A stretch of DNA of 64,000 bases from Rhodospirillaceae bacterium (GTDB lineage: Bacteria; Pseudomonadota; Alphaproteobacteria; TMED109). The position numbers and the translations under genes were made by a program. Shown here one piece after another: positions 33,426 through 43,331 of the stretch; the stretch's first letter is position 1, and each line of letters starts with the position of its first letter. The stretch lies in the NCBI GenBank assembly GCA_902557845.1, contig CACEBX010000002.1, positions 101,083 to 165,082 on the forward strand, written 5' to 3'. Below the pieces are notes generated by a model. The model did not search any database. It was not told where the DNA came from and worked only from the letters and a program-made list of their open reading frames with translations.

Positions 33426-34161
33426 ACTGTTAATATTATTTTTTCTTATTTTTACTTCAAAGACTTTTGCAGAAGAAATTTTAATAAATATAACAGGCAT
33501 TGCAAAAGTTGGAAAAGAATGTTTTCTAAATTTAGCTTTGCAAAATCATAGCTCTCTTTTAATTGAAAATGTTAATTTGTTAATTTACAGTTTTGATAAA
33601 AATAATCTGCTGGTAGGTAAATCAAACGTGTATCTTAATAAAGTTAAAAAAAAACAACCATATAAAACTTTTGCATCAATTGAAATGACTTCTATTAAGT
33701 TTTGTGAAAAAATAAAAAAAATTGACTTAGTGGTAAGTGATTGTTTTTCAAAAAATAAAGAAGAATTAAATATATGTAATAGTTTTTTTAAAATTGATAC
33801 AAAAAATTCAACTACTGAACCATTAGAAGTTAATCTTTCTAATAACAATACCTATTATTCAAATAATATAGATAAAAATTTTTTTGTGCCTGAATTGAAT
33901 TTAAGTTTGAAAGTTTTAGATATACAAACAGCAGAGCACTATAAAATTAAAAACTATAAAAATGGATTAGTAGTTATTAACAAGAATAATAACCTTTTTA
34001 AAGAAGGTGACTTAATTATAGAGGCAGAAATGAATTCTATATTTCAGGTAAAAGACCTTAATGAAAAAATTAAGTTAGTAAAAAATAATAAAAAAAAATC
34101 AATATTAATTAGTTTAGTTAGAGAACAAGAAGAAAAGTTTGTTGCTGTTTTTCTTAAATAA
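33418..34161 (+). CDS. Secreted PDZ-domain protein, unknown function
   Basis: 247 residues with a signal peptide of about 18 residues (ending TFA). Residues 25-110 form a beta-rich domain with three cysteines (KECFLN, KFCEKI, SDCFSK), and ICNSF follows. The C-terminal 60 residues read as a PDZ domain: [24 protein letters not shown], noted only as a landmark at about 183-206, then [17 protein letters not shown]. It is presumably periplasmic. Its start overlaps the upstream DsbA-like gene, and dxs follows 11 bases later. Confidence 0.6.
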   Translation: MNKLLILFFLIFTSKTFAEEILINITGIAKVGKECFLNLALQNHSSLLIENVNLLIYSFDKNNLLVGKSNVYLNKVKKKQPYKTFASIEMTSIKFCEKIKKIDLVVSDCFSKNKEELNICNSFFKIDTKNSTTEPLEVNLSNNNTYYSNNIDKNFFVPELNLSLKVLDIQTAEHYKIKNYKNGLVVINKNNNLFKEGDLIIEAEMNSIFQVKDLNEKIKLVKNNKKKSILISLVREQEEKFVAVFLK

Positions 34162-34172
34162 TAGATCAAAAA

Positions 34173-36077
34173 ATGGATAGTAAAAAAGATATAAGTGGCT
34201 TCTTAGAAAAAATTAATGGCCCTAAAGATTTAAAAAAATTGAAAGAGAAACAACTTTCAAAAGTCGCTGATGAAGTTAGAAGTTTAATGATAGAAAAAGT
34301 ATCTAAAACAGGAGGTCACTTGGGTGCTGGTTTAGGAGTAGTAGAACTCACAGTTGCATTGCACTACATATTTGAAGCTCCAAAAGATAAAATTATATGG
34401 GATGTAGGACATCAAAGCTATCCTCATAAAATACTTACAGAAAGAAAATCTAAAATGCACACCATAAGACAAGGAAAAGGCCTATCGGGTTTTACTAAAA
34501 GATCAGAAAGTATATTTGATCCCTTTGGAGCTGCGCATGCCTCTACATCAATTTCAGCAGGCTTAGGAATGTTGGTAGGTTCTAGACTAAAGAAGAAACA
34601 AAACAATGTTATTACTGTGATAGGAGATGGAGCAATGACAGCAGGAATGGCCTATGAAGCTCTTAATAATGCGGGAGTTATGAAGCTTCCTTTAATAGTA
34701 ATACTAAATGATAATGATATGTCTATTGCTCCACCAGTAGGAGCAATGAGTGCTTACTTATCAAAACTTATTTCCTCAGGTCAGTATAGAGGGTTGAGAA
34801 ACGCAGCAAGCCAACTTGCTAAAAAGTTTCCAAAATCAATTGCCCTTACTGCAAAAAAAGCAGAAGAGTTTGCTAGAGGTATAATTACTGGTGGAACATT
34901 ATTTGAAGAATTAGGCTTTTATTATATAGGGCCAATAGATGGTCACAATTTAAATCATTTACTTCCTATACTAAAAAATGCTAGAGATCATTCAAAAAAA
35001 GGACCCGTTTTAATTCACGTCGTTACTAAAAAAGGCAAAGGTTATGCCCCAGCGGAAAAGTCTAGTGATAAGTTTCATGGAGTAGGAAAGTTTAATATAA
35101 CTACTGGTAAACAAAATAAATCTATATCAAATAAAACTTACACATCTATATTTTCTGAAACTTTAGTTCAATTGGCAAAAAAAGATAAAAGAATTTGTGC
35201 TATAACCGCTGCAATGCCTTCTGGTACTGGCTTAGATAGTTTTATGAAACAGTTTCCTAAAAGAACTTTTGATGTTGGCATTGCCGAACAACATGCAATA
35301 ACTTTTTGTGCTGGGTTAGCGTGCGAGGGAATGAAACCATTTGCAGCCATATATTCTACATTTTTACAGAGAGCATATGATCAAGTAGTACATGATGTTG
35401 CTATTCAAAATTTACCTGTTCGTTTTGCTATAGATAGAGCAGGATTAGTAGGAGCAGATGGGCCAACTCATGCTGGGTCTTTTGATATTGCATATTTATC
35501 AAACCTGCCTAACTTTATAACTATGGCAGCTTCAGATGAAAAAGAGTTAGCCAGAATGGTTTTTACATGTTCCGATATTAATGACTCACCTTCTGCATTT
35601 CGTTATCCTAGAGGTTCTGGAACTGGAATAACCATTGATTTACAAAAAATAAAAAAACTTAAAATTGGAAAAAGTAAAATTATTACTGAAGGAAATGATA
35701 TAGTATTACTCTCTTACGGTGCGAGATTAACTGAGGTAAAGAAAGCGGCAGAAATCTTATTAGAAGAGAAAAAAATTTCATCTACAATTGTTGATGCAAG
35801 ATTCTGCAAGCCTTTAGATAAAAAACTTATTTTAAAACTTTGCAACCATCATAAAGCTTTAATTACCATAGAGGAAGGAAGTATAGGTGGCTTTGGAAGC
35901 CATGTTTTAAACTTTATTATAAATAATAAATCAAATATTTACAAAAAAATCATTATAGAGACATTAGAACTTCCTGATTATTTTATAGAACAAGATACTC
36001 CTGAAAATATGTATACAAATGCAAAAATGAATAGCAGAGATATAGTTAAAAGGGTGCTTTCAAGATTAAAATCATGA
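34173..36077 (+). CDS. dxs: 1-deoxy-D-xylulose-5-phosphate synthase
   Basis: 634 residues. It makes DXP from pyruvate and glyceraldehyde 3-phosphate, using TPP, as the first step of the MEP isoprenoid route. The sequence has the TPP-binding [15 protein letters not shown], the catalytic His in [29 protein letters not shown], and the C-terminal transketolase domain with [15 protein letters not shown]. Its 3' end overlaps the convergent ispH by six bases. The TPP requirement makes it depend on the broken thiamin transporter (15289-16735) if that imports the precursor. Confidence 0.96.
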   Translation: MDSKKDISGFLEKINGPKDLKKLKEKQLSKVADEVRSLMIEKVSKTGGHLGAGLGVVELTVALHYIFEAPKDKIIWDVGHQSYPHKILTERKSKMHTIRQGKGLSGFTKRSESIFDPFGAAHASTSISAGLGMLVGSRLKKKQNNVITVIGDGAMTAGMAYEALNNAGVMKLPLIVILNDNDMSIAPPVGAMSAYLSKLISSGQYRGLRNAASQLAKKFPKSIALTAKKAEEFARGIITGGTLFEELGFYYIGPIDGHNLNHLLPILKNARDHSKKGPVLIHVVTKKGKGYAPAEKSSDKFHGVGKFNITTGKQNKSISNKTYTSIFSETLVQLAKKDKRICAITAAMPSGTGLDSFMKQFPKRTFDVGIAEQHAITFCAGLACEGMKPFAAIYSTFLQRAYDQVVHDVAIQNLPVRFAIDRAGLVGADGPTHAGSFDIAYLSNLPNFITMAASDEKELARMVFTCSDINDSPSAFRYPRGSGTGITIDLQKIKKLKIGKSKIITEGNDIVLLSYGARLTEVKKAAEILLEEKKISSTIVDARFCKPLDKKLILKLCNHHKALITIEEGSIGGFGSHVLNFIINNKSNIYKKIIIETLELPDYFIEQDTPENMYTNAKMNSRDIVKRVLSRLKS

Positions 36078-37004
36078 AAATTTAGTTAAAGGTTTAAAGG
36101 TAATATTTTCTTTTATGCCTTTTAAATCTTCAATTTCTACCTCATTGTAAATATTGCTTAAAAAATCTAATATCTCTTTAATTAGAATTTCAGGAGATGA
36201 AGCACCTGATGTAAGACCTAAAGTTTTTATTCCATTTAACCAGCTTTTATTGATATCCTCTTTTCCAGAAATTCTATGAACAGAAATATTTTTTTTTTTG
36301 ACAATCTCAGCAAGTCTTTTTGTATTTGATGAATTTTCTCCACCCACTACAAAAACTAAATCGCACAAGTCAGCAAGCTTAGCGACTGCAACTTGTCTGT
36401 TTTGAGTTGCATAACAAATATCATTTAAATTAGGACCTACTATATTTGGAAATTTCTTTTTTAGAATTTTAATAATCTCACTTGTATCATTTAAAGATAA
36501 AGTTGTTTGCGTAACATAAGCAATTTTCTTTTCATTTTTTAATTTAATTTCTAATGCTTGTTTTTCATCCTCAATAATTATAATTTTCTGTTTTACTTGT
36601 CCTTCAATTCCGTCAACCTCTGGATGACCTTTATGTCCAATTAATAAAATCTTATATCCTTTTTTCTCGTAAAGTTTTATTTGTTGGTGTACTTTACTTA
36701 CCAGTGGACATGTAGCATCAATAGATAATTGTTTGTAAGTTTTAGCGTCTTGTTTGACTTTTTTTGATACTCCATGGGCACTAAAAATAACTTTTGCACC
36801 CTCAGGAACCTCTTCTAACTCTCTAACAAAAATTGCTCCCTTACTTTTTAAATCATTAACTACTCTTTTATTATGTACTATCTCATGCCTCACATAAATA
36901 GGTGACTTACTATTTTGTAAAGCTAAGTCAACCATATCAACCGCTCTTTTAACTCCTGCACAAAACCCTCTAGGTGAAGCAAGCAATACTTTAATTTTAT
37001 TCAT
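36072..37004 (-). CDS. ispH: 4-hydroxy-3-methylbut-2-enyl diphosphate reductase
   Basis: 310 residues. It converts HMBPP to IPP and DMAPP, the last step of the MEP pathway. The 4Fe-4S ligands are the cysteines of [15 protein letters not shown] and [19 protein letters not shown] and the SSP motif (GASSPE) are also present. It closes the leftward soxXYZA-cbs-cgl-sixA-ispH unit. Its start overlaps the upstream sixA-like gene by eight bases, so translation is probably coupled. Confidence 0.96.
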   Translation of the reverse strand: MNKIKVLLASPRGFCAGVKRAVDMVDLALQNSKSPIYVRHEIVHNKRVVNDLKSKGAIFVRELEEVPEGAKVIFSAHGVSKKVKQDAKTYKQLSIDATCPLVSKVHQQIKLYEKKGYKILLIGHKGHPEVDGIEGQVKQKIIIIEDEKQALEIKLKNEKKIAYVTQTTLSLNDTSEIIKILKKKFPNIVGPNLNDICYATQNRQVAVAKLADLCDLVFVVGGENSSNTKRLAEIVKKKNISVHRISGKEDINKSWLNGIKTLGLTSGASSPEILIKEILDFLSNIYNEVEIEDLKGIKENITFKPLTKFS

Positions 37005-37521
37005 GGTTTTTTTCTAATATACTTGGAGAAACGTATGCTTCTAAAAGACCCTCCCCTTGCTCTATCTCTACCCAATTTGTCTTATTAAAATGAATGAAAG
37101 TCATAGTACAAGGCATGTAAGGTTTTTTTGAAACGTTACCTAGATCAGGCCTAGTATTGCCAACCATCTCTCTCATAGTTTCTGACATACTTGGCTCATG
37201 ACCCACAAATACAACATTACTAATATTATTGTCTAAACTTTTAATAGATTTAAATATTTCTTGATAGCTGCACAAATATAACATTGAATTTTCTCTTATT
37301 AAGACATTTAATGGCTCAAAAACAAGGTTGCTAGTTTGCAATGCTCTATTAGCATTAGAAGTTATTACTAAATCAAAATTTAAATAACTTTTTTTTAACC
37401 AATTTGATAAATTTAGACAATCAACTTTACCTTTCTCATCTAATGGTTTTTCATGGTCGTCTTCTTGTTTAAAACCATCAATTTCTGCAGAGGCATGTCT
37501 TAATAACATAATTTTTTTCAA
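36997..37521 (-). CDS. SixA-like histidine phosphatase family protein
   Basis: 174 residues with the RHA form of the RHG catalytic signature at the start (MLLRHASAE), a distal His in FVGHEPSMSETMRE, and no extra domain, as in SixA. SixA removes phosphate from His-containing phosphotransfer proteins; other small family members dephosphorylate metabolites. It lies between the PLP-dependent transsulfuration gene and ispH in one leftward unit with no gap. The substrate is unknown. Confidence 0.8.
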   Translation of the reverse strand: MKKIMLLRHASAEIDGFKQEDDHEKPLDEKGKVDCLNLSNWLKKSYLNFDLVITSNANRALQTSNLVFEPLNVLIRENSMLYLCSYQEIFKSIKSLDNNISNVVFVGHEPSMSETMREMVGNTRPDLGNVSKKPYMPCTMTFIHFNKTNWVEIEQGEGLLEAYVSPSILEKNHE

Positions 37522-38688
37522 TTAAACCCCCGCTTCTTTTAAAGCATAATTTAAATCTTCTATTAAATCATCCAAATCTTCTATACCAACTGATGCGCGC
37601 ACAAAGTTATCAGTTATGCCTAAGTTTTCTCTTAAAGATTTATCTAATGATCCATGAGTCATAATCGCTGGATGTTCAATTAAACTCTCTACCCCTCCCA
37701 AAGACTCAGCTAAGGAAAAAATTTGACAATTTTCTAAAAAACTTTTCGTTTGAACAATATTTGCTTTTAAATAAAATGATACAATACCTCCATATCCTTG
37801 CATTTGCTTTTTTGCTAGACTATGTTGCTCATGACTAGTTAGTCCTGGATAAATAACTTTTTCTATTTTATTGCTACTTTCCAAAAACTCAGCAATTTTT
37901 TTTGCATTATAATTATGTCTTTCCATTCTCAGAGTAAGTGTCTTTAAACCTCTTAGAGCTAAAAAGCTATCAAATGGTCCTTGAATTGCGCCAATAGAAT
38001 TTTGTAAAAATGCTACTTTTTCAGCTATATCAGTCCTATTAGTAATTACCACTCCCCCTATCATATCAGAATGACCATTAAGATACTTAGTAGCAGAATG
38101 CATTACTATATCCACATCAAATTCAAGAGGTCTTTGTATAATGGGACTCGCAAAAGTGTTATCGACAACAGTAAATATTTTTTTACTTATTGCTCCCAAA
38201 CTTTTAAAATCTACTAGTTTAAGTAAAGGGTTAGTTGGAGACTCTACCCAAATCATTTTAGTTTTGTTTGTTATGTAGCTTTCTAAATTAGAAAATTCCT
38301 TATGATCAATGAACTTGAATGATAGGTTTGATTTTTTGGAAGCAACTCTCTCAAAAAGTCTTCTAGTGCCCCCATAAAGATCATCTATAGCTATAACCTC
38401 GTCACCTACTTCTAAAAGGCTGAGTATGCCATCAGCTGCAGACATTCCAGATGCAAAGGCAAATCCATGAGTGCCTGACTCTAAGTCAGCTATACATTTT
38501 TCATAGGCTGTTCTTGTAGGGTTTTGTGTTCTAGAATATTCATAACCTTTATGCTTGCCTGGACTTTCTTGCACATAAGTAGAGGAGGCATAGATTGGAA
38601 CCATAATGGCACCCGTAGTCTTATCAGGTTTTTGTCCAGAATGTATTGACTTTGTAGCCATACCATATTTTTTTTTATTATCAATCAT
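37522..38688 (-). CDS. PLP-dependent transsulfuration enzyme (cystathionine gamma-lyase / gamma-synthase)
   Basis: 388 residues of the Cys/Met metabolism PLP family: YEYSRTQNPTR, the phosphate-binding SGMSA, DDLYGGTRRLFE, and the PLP-Lys in HSATKYLNGHSD. Such enzymes make or break cystathionine. With cystathionine beta-synthase directly upstream and overlapping by eight bases, the gamma-lyase (homocysteine-to-cysteine direction) is more likely than the synthase, but sequence alone does not decide. It is part of the sox-linked unit. Confidence 0.88.
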   Translation of the reverse strand: MIDNKKKYGMATKSIHSGQKPDKTTGAIMVPIYASSTYVQESPGKHKGYEYSRTQNPTRTAYEKCIADLESGTHGFAFASGMSAADGILSLLEVGDEVIAIDDLYGGTRRLFERVASKKSNLSFKFIDHKEFSNLESYITNKTKMIWVESPTNPLLKLVDFKSLGAISKKIFTVVDNTFASPIIQRPLEFDVDIVMHSATKYLNGHSDMIGGVVITNRTDIAEKVAFLQNSIGAIQGPFDSFLALRGLKTLTLRMERHNYNAKKIAEFLESSNKIEKVIYPGLTSHEQHSLAKKQMQGYGGIVSFYLKANIVQTKSFLENCQIFSLAESLGGVESLIEHPAIMTHGSLDKSLRENLGITDNFVRASVGIEDLDDLIEDLNYALKEAGV

Positions 38689-40051
38689 CTGAATTTCTTT
38701 TAATATAACTCAAAAGATCACTTTGAGTTATCATACCAACAAACTGTTTTTTTTTATATACAAATACAAACTTTTCTTTTTTAAACAGAGCAAGCAATTT
38801 CTTAAATTCAAGAGTATTCTTAACTTTTTTTACTTTCTTATTAACAAAATTGTTTATCTTTCCTTGAAAAGAATTCTTAATCACTGCTTCAAATAAATTA
38901 CTTTCTTCAATTACTCCTAAAATATTTTTATTATCATCTTCAACTAGTAACTTATCTATACTGTTTTCATTCATCAGCTTAAAAGCCAAGTCACACTTGC
39001 TTCCCCTATTAATTGTAGGCATAGTTCCTAAATTTGCAGGATATGAAATAATATCAGTTAAATCATTACTATTTTTTTTTGAATGCAGCCCTTCCCTAAT
39101 TTTCCAGCTGTTGTTATATACTTTTCTTAAATATTTATCACCTGCGTCACAAACTAAGGTAACTACATTTTTTTTTACTTTCTGTGCTCTGCAATATTTT
39201 ATAGCAGCTGCAATTAAAGTTCCTGATGATGAGCCTGCTAAAATACCTTCTTTTTGTAATATAATGCTGCAAGTTTTAATAGCTTCCTTATCGGTTATTG
39301 TATATGCATAATCAATTAAGTTACTTTCTAATAAAGGTGGACAGAAGTCCTCTCCTATTCCCTCAACTATCCATGAGCCAACATCTTTGGAAAGTTTTCT
39401 CGTATCTACTAACTCTTTCAAAATAGATCCCTTAGGATCTGCTAGTACTAATTCAAAGTTTTTTACTTTTCTTTTAAAAAATTTTCCTACTCCTGTAATT
39501 GTTCCACCAGTCCCTACTCCAGCAACAAATGCATCAACTTTCCCCTTTAGTTGGTCAAAGATTTCAGGTCCAAGCATTTTATAGTGAGATTTTAAATTAG
39601 CTTGATTGTCAAATTGATTAATATAAAAGGCATTTTTTTTAATAGCTATTTTTTTTGCAATATCTAAATAATAATCAGGGTGTCCTTTAGAAACATCGGA
39701 TCTAGTTATTAATACCTCAGCTCCTAATGCTCTTAAATGATAAATTTTTTCAATAGTCATTTTATCTGGAACTACCACTATCATTTTATAACCTTTTTTA
39801 AGTGCCATTATCGCTAAGGCTATACCAGTATTTCCTGCAGTTGCTTCAACTATAGTACCACCTGGTTTTATTTTTTTTTGTTTTTCTGCATCCTCTATCA
39901 TATTTTTAGCAGGTCTGTCTTTCACAGATCCTCCTAGATTAAAAGACTCAAGTTTTAAATATAAATTACAAAGGCCTGTATCAATATTATTTACTTGTAA
40001 TAATGGTGTATTACCTATCAACTCTGTAGAATCTTTTACAACTATTGACAT
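38681..40051 (-). CDS. Cystathionine beta-synthase with C-terminal CBS-domain pair
   Basis: 456 residues. The catalytic part has the PLP-Lys in GGSVKDRPAKN, TAGNTGIALA and GVGTGGTITGVGKFFKR. The final 130 residues hold two CBS motifs (NRGSKCDLAFKLM and FVYKKKQFVGMITQSDLL), the regulatory module of the mammalian-type enzyme. It condenses homocysteine with serine, or produces H2S with other substrates. soxA ends two bases upstream, so it is transcribed with the sulfur-oxidation genes. O-acetylserine sulfhydrylase activity is a secondary possibility. Confidence 0.88.
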   Translation of the reverse strand: MSIVVKDSTELIGNTPLLQVNNIDTGLCNLYLKLESFNLGGSVKDRPAKNMIEDAEKQKKIKPGGTIVEATAGNTGIALAIMALKKGYKMIVVVPDKMTIEKIYHLRALGAEVLITRSDVSKGHPDYYLDIAKKIAIKKNAFYINQFDNQANLKSHYKMLGPEIFDQLKGKVDAFVAGVGTGGTITGVGKFFKRKVKNFELVLADPKGSILKELVDTRKLSKDVGSWIVEGIGEDFCPPLLESNLIDYAYTITDKEAIKTCSIILQKEGILAGSSSGTLIAAAIKYCRAQKVKKNVVTLVCDAGDKYLRKVYNNSWKIREGLHSKKNSNDLTDIISYPANLGTMPTINRGSKCDLAFKLMNENSIDKLLVEDDNKNILGVIEESNLFEAVIKNSFQGKINNFVNKKVKKVKNTLEFKKLLALFKKEKFVFVYKKKQFVGMITQSDLLSYIKRNSDD

Positions 40052-40052
40052 T

Positions 40053-40865
40053 TTACTTTCTCACCGCTGGAGTTTCTATATTTAAGCCATTGCCTCTTAC
40101 AGATAAATATAATTGTAAGGCATTATTTTCTATTGAGTTAATTGGATAAGGAATAGCACGAGCTTGTTCATTACAAAATTGAATCCTTCTATGAACTGAT
40201 ACTACTTTAGACCACCTTAAAAGATAGCTTGGAAAGCCGTTTATTTGTCCTTGGCTAACTTTTTCTGCACGCAAATTAGAACCTACTCTTTCATCATGAC
40301 ATTGATTACAGGACAAACCCATAAGACCTATTTTTTTAAAATATAAATTTCTGCCTAAATCATACCATTTTTTATTATTTTCTGTAACTTTATAATTATG
40401 TTTCATATTTCTTGATTTATTAGAAATTAAAGCAGAGAGAGAAAGAAGCTTTTTTGATTCAACATTAAATACTTCTAATTGCATTTTTTCTCTACACATA
40501 TTAATTCTTTGCTCAAGGTTTATTAATTTTTCACTTTTTTTTATTACCTTTGGATATTTTAAAGATATACCCTTCATATTTGCACTATTACCATGACATG
40601 AATTACATGATTGATTATTAGGACCCTCCTTTTTATTCCATAGCTTCTCACCGTGCTCTACCCATAAAATTCCAGGGTTTAGAAAATCATCGTCTTGAAT
40701 ACTTCTAGTAGATGGCTCCGCAAAGAGATAGCCCGATAGAACCTCATTACTTTTATTATTTTTATCATTAGCAAAAGTACTAAAGGGTACAAGGTAAATT
40801 AATAAAAAAAATATTTTGGCCTTAATGTTACAGTGAGAAGTTAACAGGCAATAATTCATTTCCAT
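40053..40865 (-). CDS. soxA: SoxA, dihaem c-type cytochrome of the thiosulfate-oxidising system
   Basis: About 270 residues. A signal peptide precedes ANDKNN. Two haem motifs (CNSCH and CNQCH) make it a dihaem SoxA, and the active-site cysteine is in RIQFCNEQARAIPYP. With SoxX it attaches thiosulfate to the cysteine of SoxY. The start is uncertain: ATG at 40865 or 40859 overlaps soxZ by about 30-40 bases, and ATG at 40919 overlaps it by 92. The cbs gene begins two bases after its stop. soxB is not in the window. Confidence 0.9.
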   Translation of the reverse strand: MEMNYCLLTSHCNIKAKIFFLLIYLVPFSTFANDKNNKSNEVLSGYLFAEPSTRSIQDDDFLNPGILWVEHGEKLWNKKEGPNNQSCNSCHGNSANMKGISLKYPKVIKKSEKLINLEQRINMCREKMQLEVFNVESKKLLSLSALISNKSRNMKHNYKVTENNKKWYDLGRNLYFKKIGLMGLSCNQCHDERVGSNLRAEKVSQGQINGFPSYLLRWSKVVSVHRRIQFCNEQARAIPYPINSIENNALQLYLSVRGNGLNIETPAVRK

Positions 40866-41196
40866 CTTTATCCAAAACTTTGAGATATCCTCTTTTAAAA
40901 GTCGATTTAGAATAATCATCTTCCCATTCTATTTCTATTAGTCCAGACTTGTCAGCTCTAAAATAGAAAGCTAAATAAGGGTTAGCAGATACTCCTGAAA
41001 ACCAGTTAGCTTTAAAAACAACTTTACCATTATATCTTGCAGTAACTTTATAAATTATTAATCTAGGATAAATAACACCAGTTTTTTCATCCCTTCTAAC
41101 TCCTGATTCCATTTCATGTTCAGCTAAAGTCTTAACTTTAACTAAGTCTCCCTGTGTAACAATTTCATTATATTTTAATTTTCTTTGTTTTTCCAT
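40828..41196 (-). CDS. soxZ: SoxZ, sulfur-carrier partner protein
   Basis: 122 residues from the ATG at 41196, which overlaps the soxY stop as TAATG. A TTG at 41205 opens the longer frame and is not used. The immunoglobulin-like fold with VKVKTLAEHEMESGVRRD, YKVTARYNGKVVF and GVSANPYLAFYF is typical of SoxZ. It forms the SoxYZ carrier in the periplasm; it has no signal of its own and is exported with SoxY. soxA follows with overlap. Confidence 0.95.
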   Translation of the reverse strand: MEKQRKLKYNEIVTQGDLVKVKTLAEHEMESGVRRDEKTGVIYPRLIIYKVTARYNGKVVFKANWFSGVSANPYLAFYFRADKSGLIEIEWEDDYSKSTFKRGYLKVLDKDGNELLPVNFSL

Positions 41197-41702
41197 TAAG
41201 AACAAGCTCCGAGCATTACATCTACATATTTTTTTTCTACTCCTACAGTACCGTCCTGCATATCGGCTATAACCATAAGATAAGAACTTTTTCTTAATCT
41301 ACACCTGAAAGATACTTCTGCCTTTCCACCTTCAGGAAAAAACTCATATATAGCTATTTCTGGAAAAGGATTTTCTAAGCCTAAGACATGAACTCTTTTA
41401 GGATAGTCAGAAGCACTCATACTGCAATTAACTGAGAATTTTACAGGCACAACATTTCCATCTTCAGCAATATCAGGTATTTCTATATTTATTAAGTTAG
41501 ACACTACTTTTCTTCCCTTAATAATATTTTTAACAATCCTTTCTGCTTCTTCTTTGTCTGGCTCTACTCTAAATGTTTGCCTGTAAGATTGAAACCTATC
41601 TCTAAACGGTCTGCCATCAGCAAATGTTTTATAAGCATAATATTTTGAGAAAAAACCCAAAATAAAACCACAAAAAAGCCTTCTATTTAACATAACTTTC
41701 AT
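41196..41702 (-). CDS. soxY: SoxY, covalent sulfur-carrier subunit, with unusual C terminus
   Basis: 168 residues. The N terminus carries a twin-arginine signal (NRRLFCGFILG). The carrier fold covers the rest (PVKFSVNCSMSA, FPEIAIYEFFPEGG, VSFRCRLRKS). In SoxY the C terminus is normally GGCG or GGCGG and holds the sulfur on its cysteine. Here it ends LGACS, so the cysteine is kept but the glycines are changed. The start overlaps the soxX stop (TAATG). It pairs with the adjacent SoxZ. Confidence 0.93.
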   Translation of the reverse strand: MKVMLNRRLFCGFILGFFSKYYAYKTFADGRPFRDRFQSYRQTFRVEPDKEEAERIVKNIIKGRKVVSNLINIEIPDIAEDGNVVPVKFSVNCSMSASDYPKRVHVLGLENPFPEIAIYEFFPEGGKAEVSFRCRLRKSSYLMVIADMQDGTVGVEKKYVDVMLGACS

Positions 41703-42148
41703 TATTTCAAAGAATATAGGTATTCAACTAAGTGTTCAACTTCTTCTACTTCTAAAATAGTTTTACCTAAATATTTTTTTTTGGTACGAGGATAGTCTAT
41801 CACCTTAAAATAAGAGGGCATTATTGTATCTGGATTAATTATTTTGGCATTTATTAATCTAATTCTTATTCCTTCTTTGCTATATTTACTGCCTACTCCT
41901 GATAAAGAAGGTCCGAAGTTTCCTTGAAATTTTTCTTCAAGCATAGGGGCTTCATGACAGGACAAGCAGTTTGTCTTCCTACTTTTAAAGATTTTTTTAC
42001 CTTTACTGATATCTCCTGATTGTATGTTTAATGGTTTAACAGCAGTATAATTACTGTAATTTATTATATAAGGAAGATACAATTTATCTGCAGCATAACT
42101 GTCTTTTAAAATGAAGAGAAAAGTTAAAGTGAAAATTAGATATTTCAT
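41702..42148 (-). CDS. soxX: SoxX, monohaem c-type cytochrome
   Basis: 148 residues. A signal peptide (1-19, ending SYA) is followed by one haem motif CLSCH near residue 60, and the distal Met is in IMPSYFKV. NFGPSLSGVGSKY is typical for SoxX. It pairs with SoxA to form SoxXA. It is the first gene of the leftward sox-linked unit, whose promoter must lie in 42149-42215, shared with the divergent CoA-transferase. Confidence 0.93.
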   Translation of the reverse strand: MKYLIFTLTFLFILKDSYAADKLYLPYIINYSNYTAVKPLNIQSGDISKGKKIFKSRKTNCLSCHEAPMLEEKFQGNFGPSLSGVGSKYSKEGIRIRLINAKIINPDTIMPSYFKVIDYPRTKKKYLGKTILEVEEVEHLVEYLYSLK

Positions 42149-42215
42149 ACTATTACAAACTATTAAAATTATTATATAATTAAATATAGTTATTTAAACA
42201 AAAAGAAAGATAAAA

Positions 42216-43331
42216 ATGAAACCCTTAGATGGTATAAGAGTCTTAGATTTTTCTACTCTACTTCCAGGACCTTTAGCTACACTGATGTTAGTTGATGCTG
42301 GAGCAGAAGTTATTAAAGTAGAGAAAGTTGGAGGTGAAGATTTAAGAAAATCAAAACCTTTTTTTAAAGGAAATAGCTTATTATTTTCCATACTTAATAG
42401 AGGTAAAAAATCTATAGAAATAGACTTAAAAATTAAAAAAAACAGGTTAAAAATATTAAAGTTAGTAAAAACCTCCGATGTATTAGTTGAACAATTTAGG
42501 CCTGGAGTCATGAAAAGACTAGGACTTGATTGGGAAACACTTAAGAAAATAAATAAAAAGTTAGTTTACTGTTCTATTACAGGCTATGGACAAAGAGGGC
42601 CAAAAAAATTAGTTGCTGGCCATGATATTAACTACTTAGCTGAAAGCGGTTTGCTAAGTCTTAGCACTGATACTACCGGAACACCAATACTTCCCAATAC
42701 TCAAATAGCAGATATAGCTGGAGGAAGCTATCCTGCTTTAATGAATATTTTATTAGGGTTGTTTCTTGCCAATAGGCAGGGCAAAGGTTGTTATTTAGAT
42801 ATATCTATGTATGAAAATATGATACCTTTGGCTTGGCTAGGCTTAGCTAATTATTTTCAATATAATAAATCACCAAGAAAAAATAGTCTTCATTTGAATG
42901 GGGGATATCATAGATATTTTATTTACAAAACCTCTGATAAAAAATTCATAGCTTTAGGAGCTTTAGAAGACAAGTTCTGGTATAGATTTTGTGAAATAAT
43001 TAATGCCCCGAACTCAGTTGTATCTGAAAAGGGAAAACCCTCTCAAATTATAAAAAAAGTACAACTAATTATTAATTCTAAAACTGGAGCTTTTTGGAAA
43101 AAAAAATTTTCAAATGAACAAGACGTTTGTTGTACACTTATAGAAAAAGTTGAAAATTTAGTAAAAGATCCACACCTACAAGAAAAAAAGCCTTCTCTAA
43201 AAGACCAGTTTTTAAAAAAAAGTATACCTCCTATAATAAGTACAGCAATAAATAAAAATATAAATAACTCAAAAAAAAATCAAAAAGCTCCCTTGCTAGC
43301 ACAACATAACTATATTATTAATAAATTATGA
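42216..43331 (+). CDS. Family III CoA-transferase (CaiB/BaiF type)
   Basis: 371 residues. The start LDGIRVLDFSTLLPGPLATLML and the catalytic Asp region KLVAGHDINYLAESG match the CaiB/BaiF family, noted as landmarks at about 3-25 and 131-145. These enzymes exchange CoA between carboxylic acids, or act as racemases (AMACR type). The substrate is unknown. It diverges from soxX and is followed, with a four-base overlap, by a small unknown gene and then hisC. Confidence 0.85.
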   Translation: MKPLDGIRVLDFSTLLPGPLATLMLVDAGAEVIKVEKVGGEDLRKSKPFFKGNSLLFSILNRGKKSIEIDLKIKKNRLKILKLVKTSDVLVEQFRPGVMKRLGLDWETLKKINKKLVYCSITGYGQRGPKKLVAGHDINYLAESGLLSLSTDTTGTPILPNTQIADIAGGSYPALMNILLGLFLANRQGKGCYLDISMYENMIPLAWLGLANYFQYNKSPRKNSLHLNGGYHRYFIYKTSDKKFIALGALEDKFWYRFCEIINAPNSVVSEKGKPSQIIKKVQLIINSKTGAFWKKKFSNEQDVCCTLIEKVENLVKDPHLQEKKPSLKDQFLKKSIPPIISTAINKNINNSKKNQKAPLLAQHNYIINKL

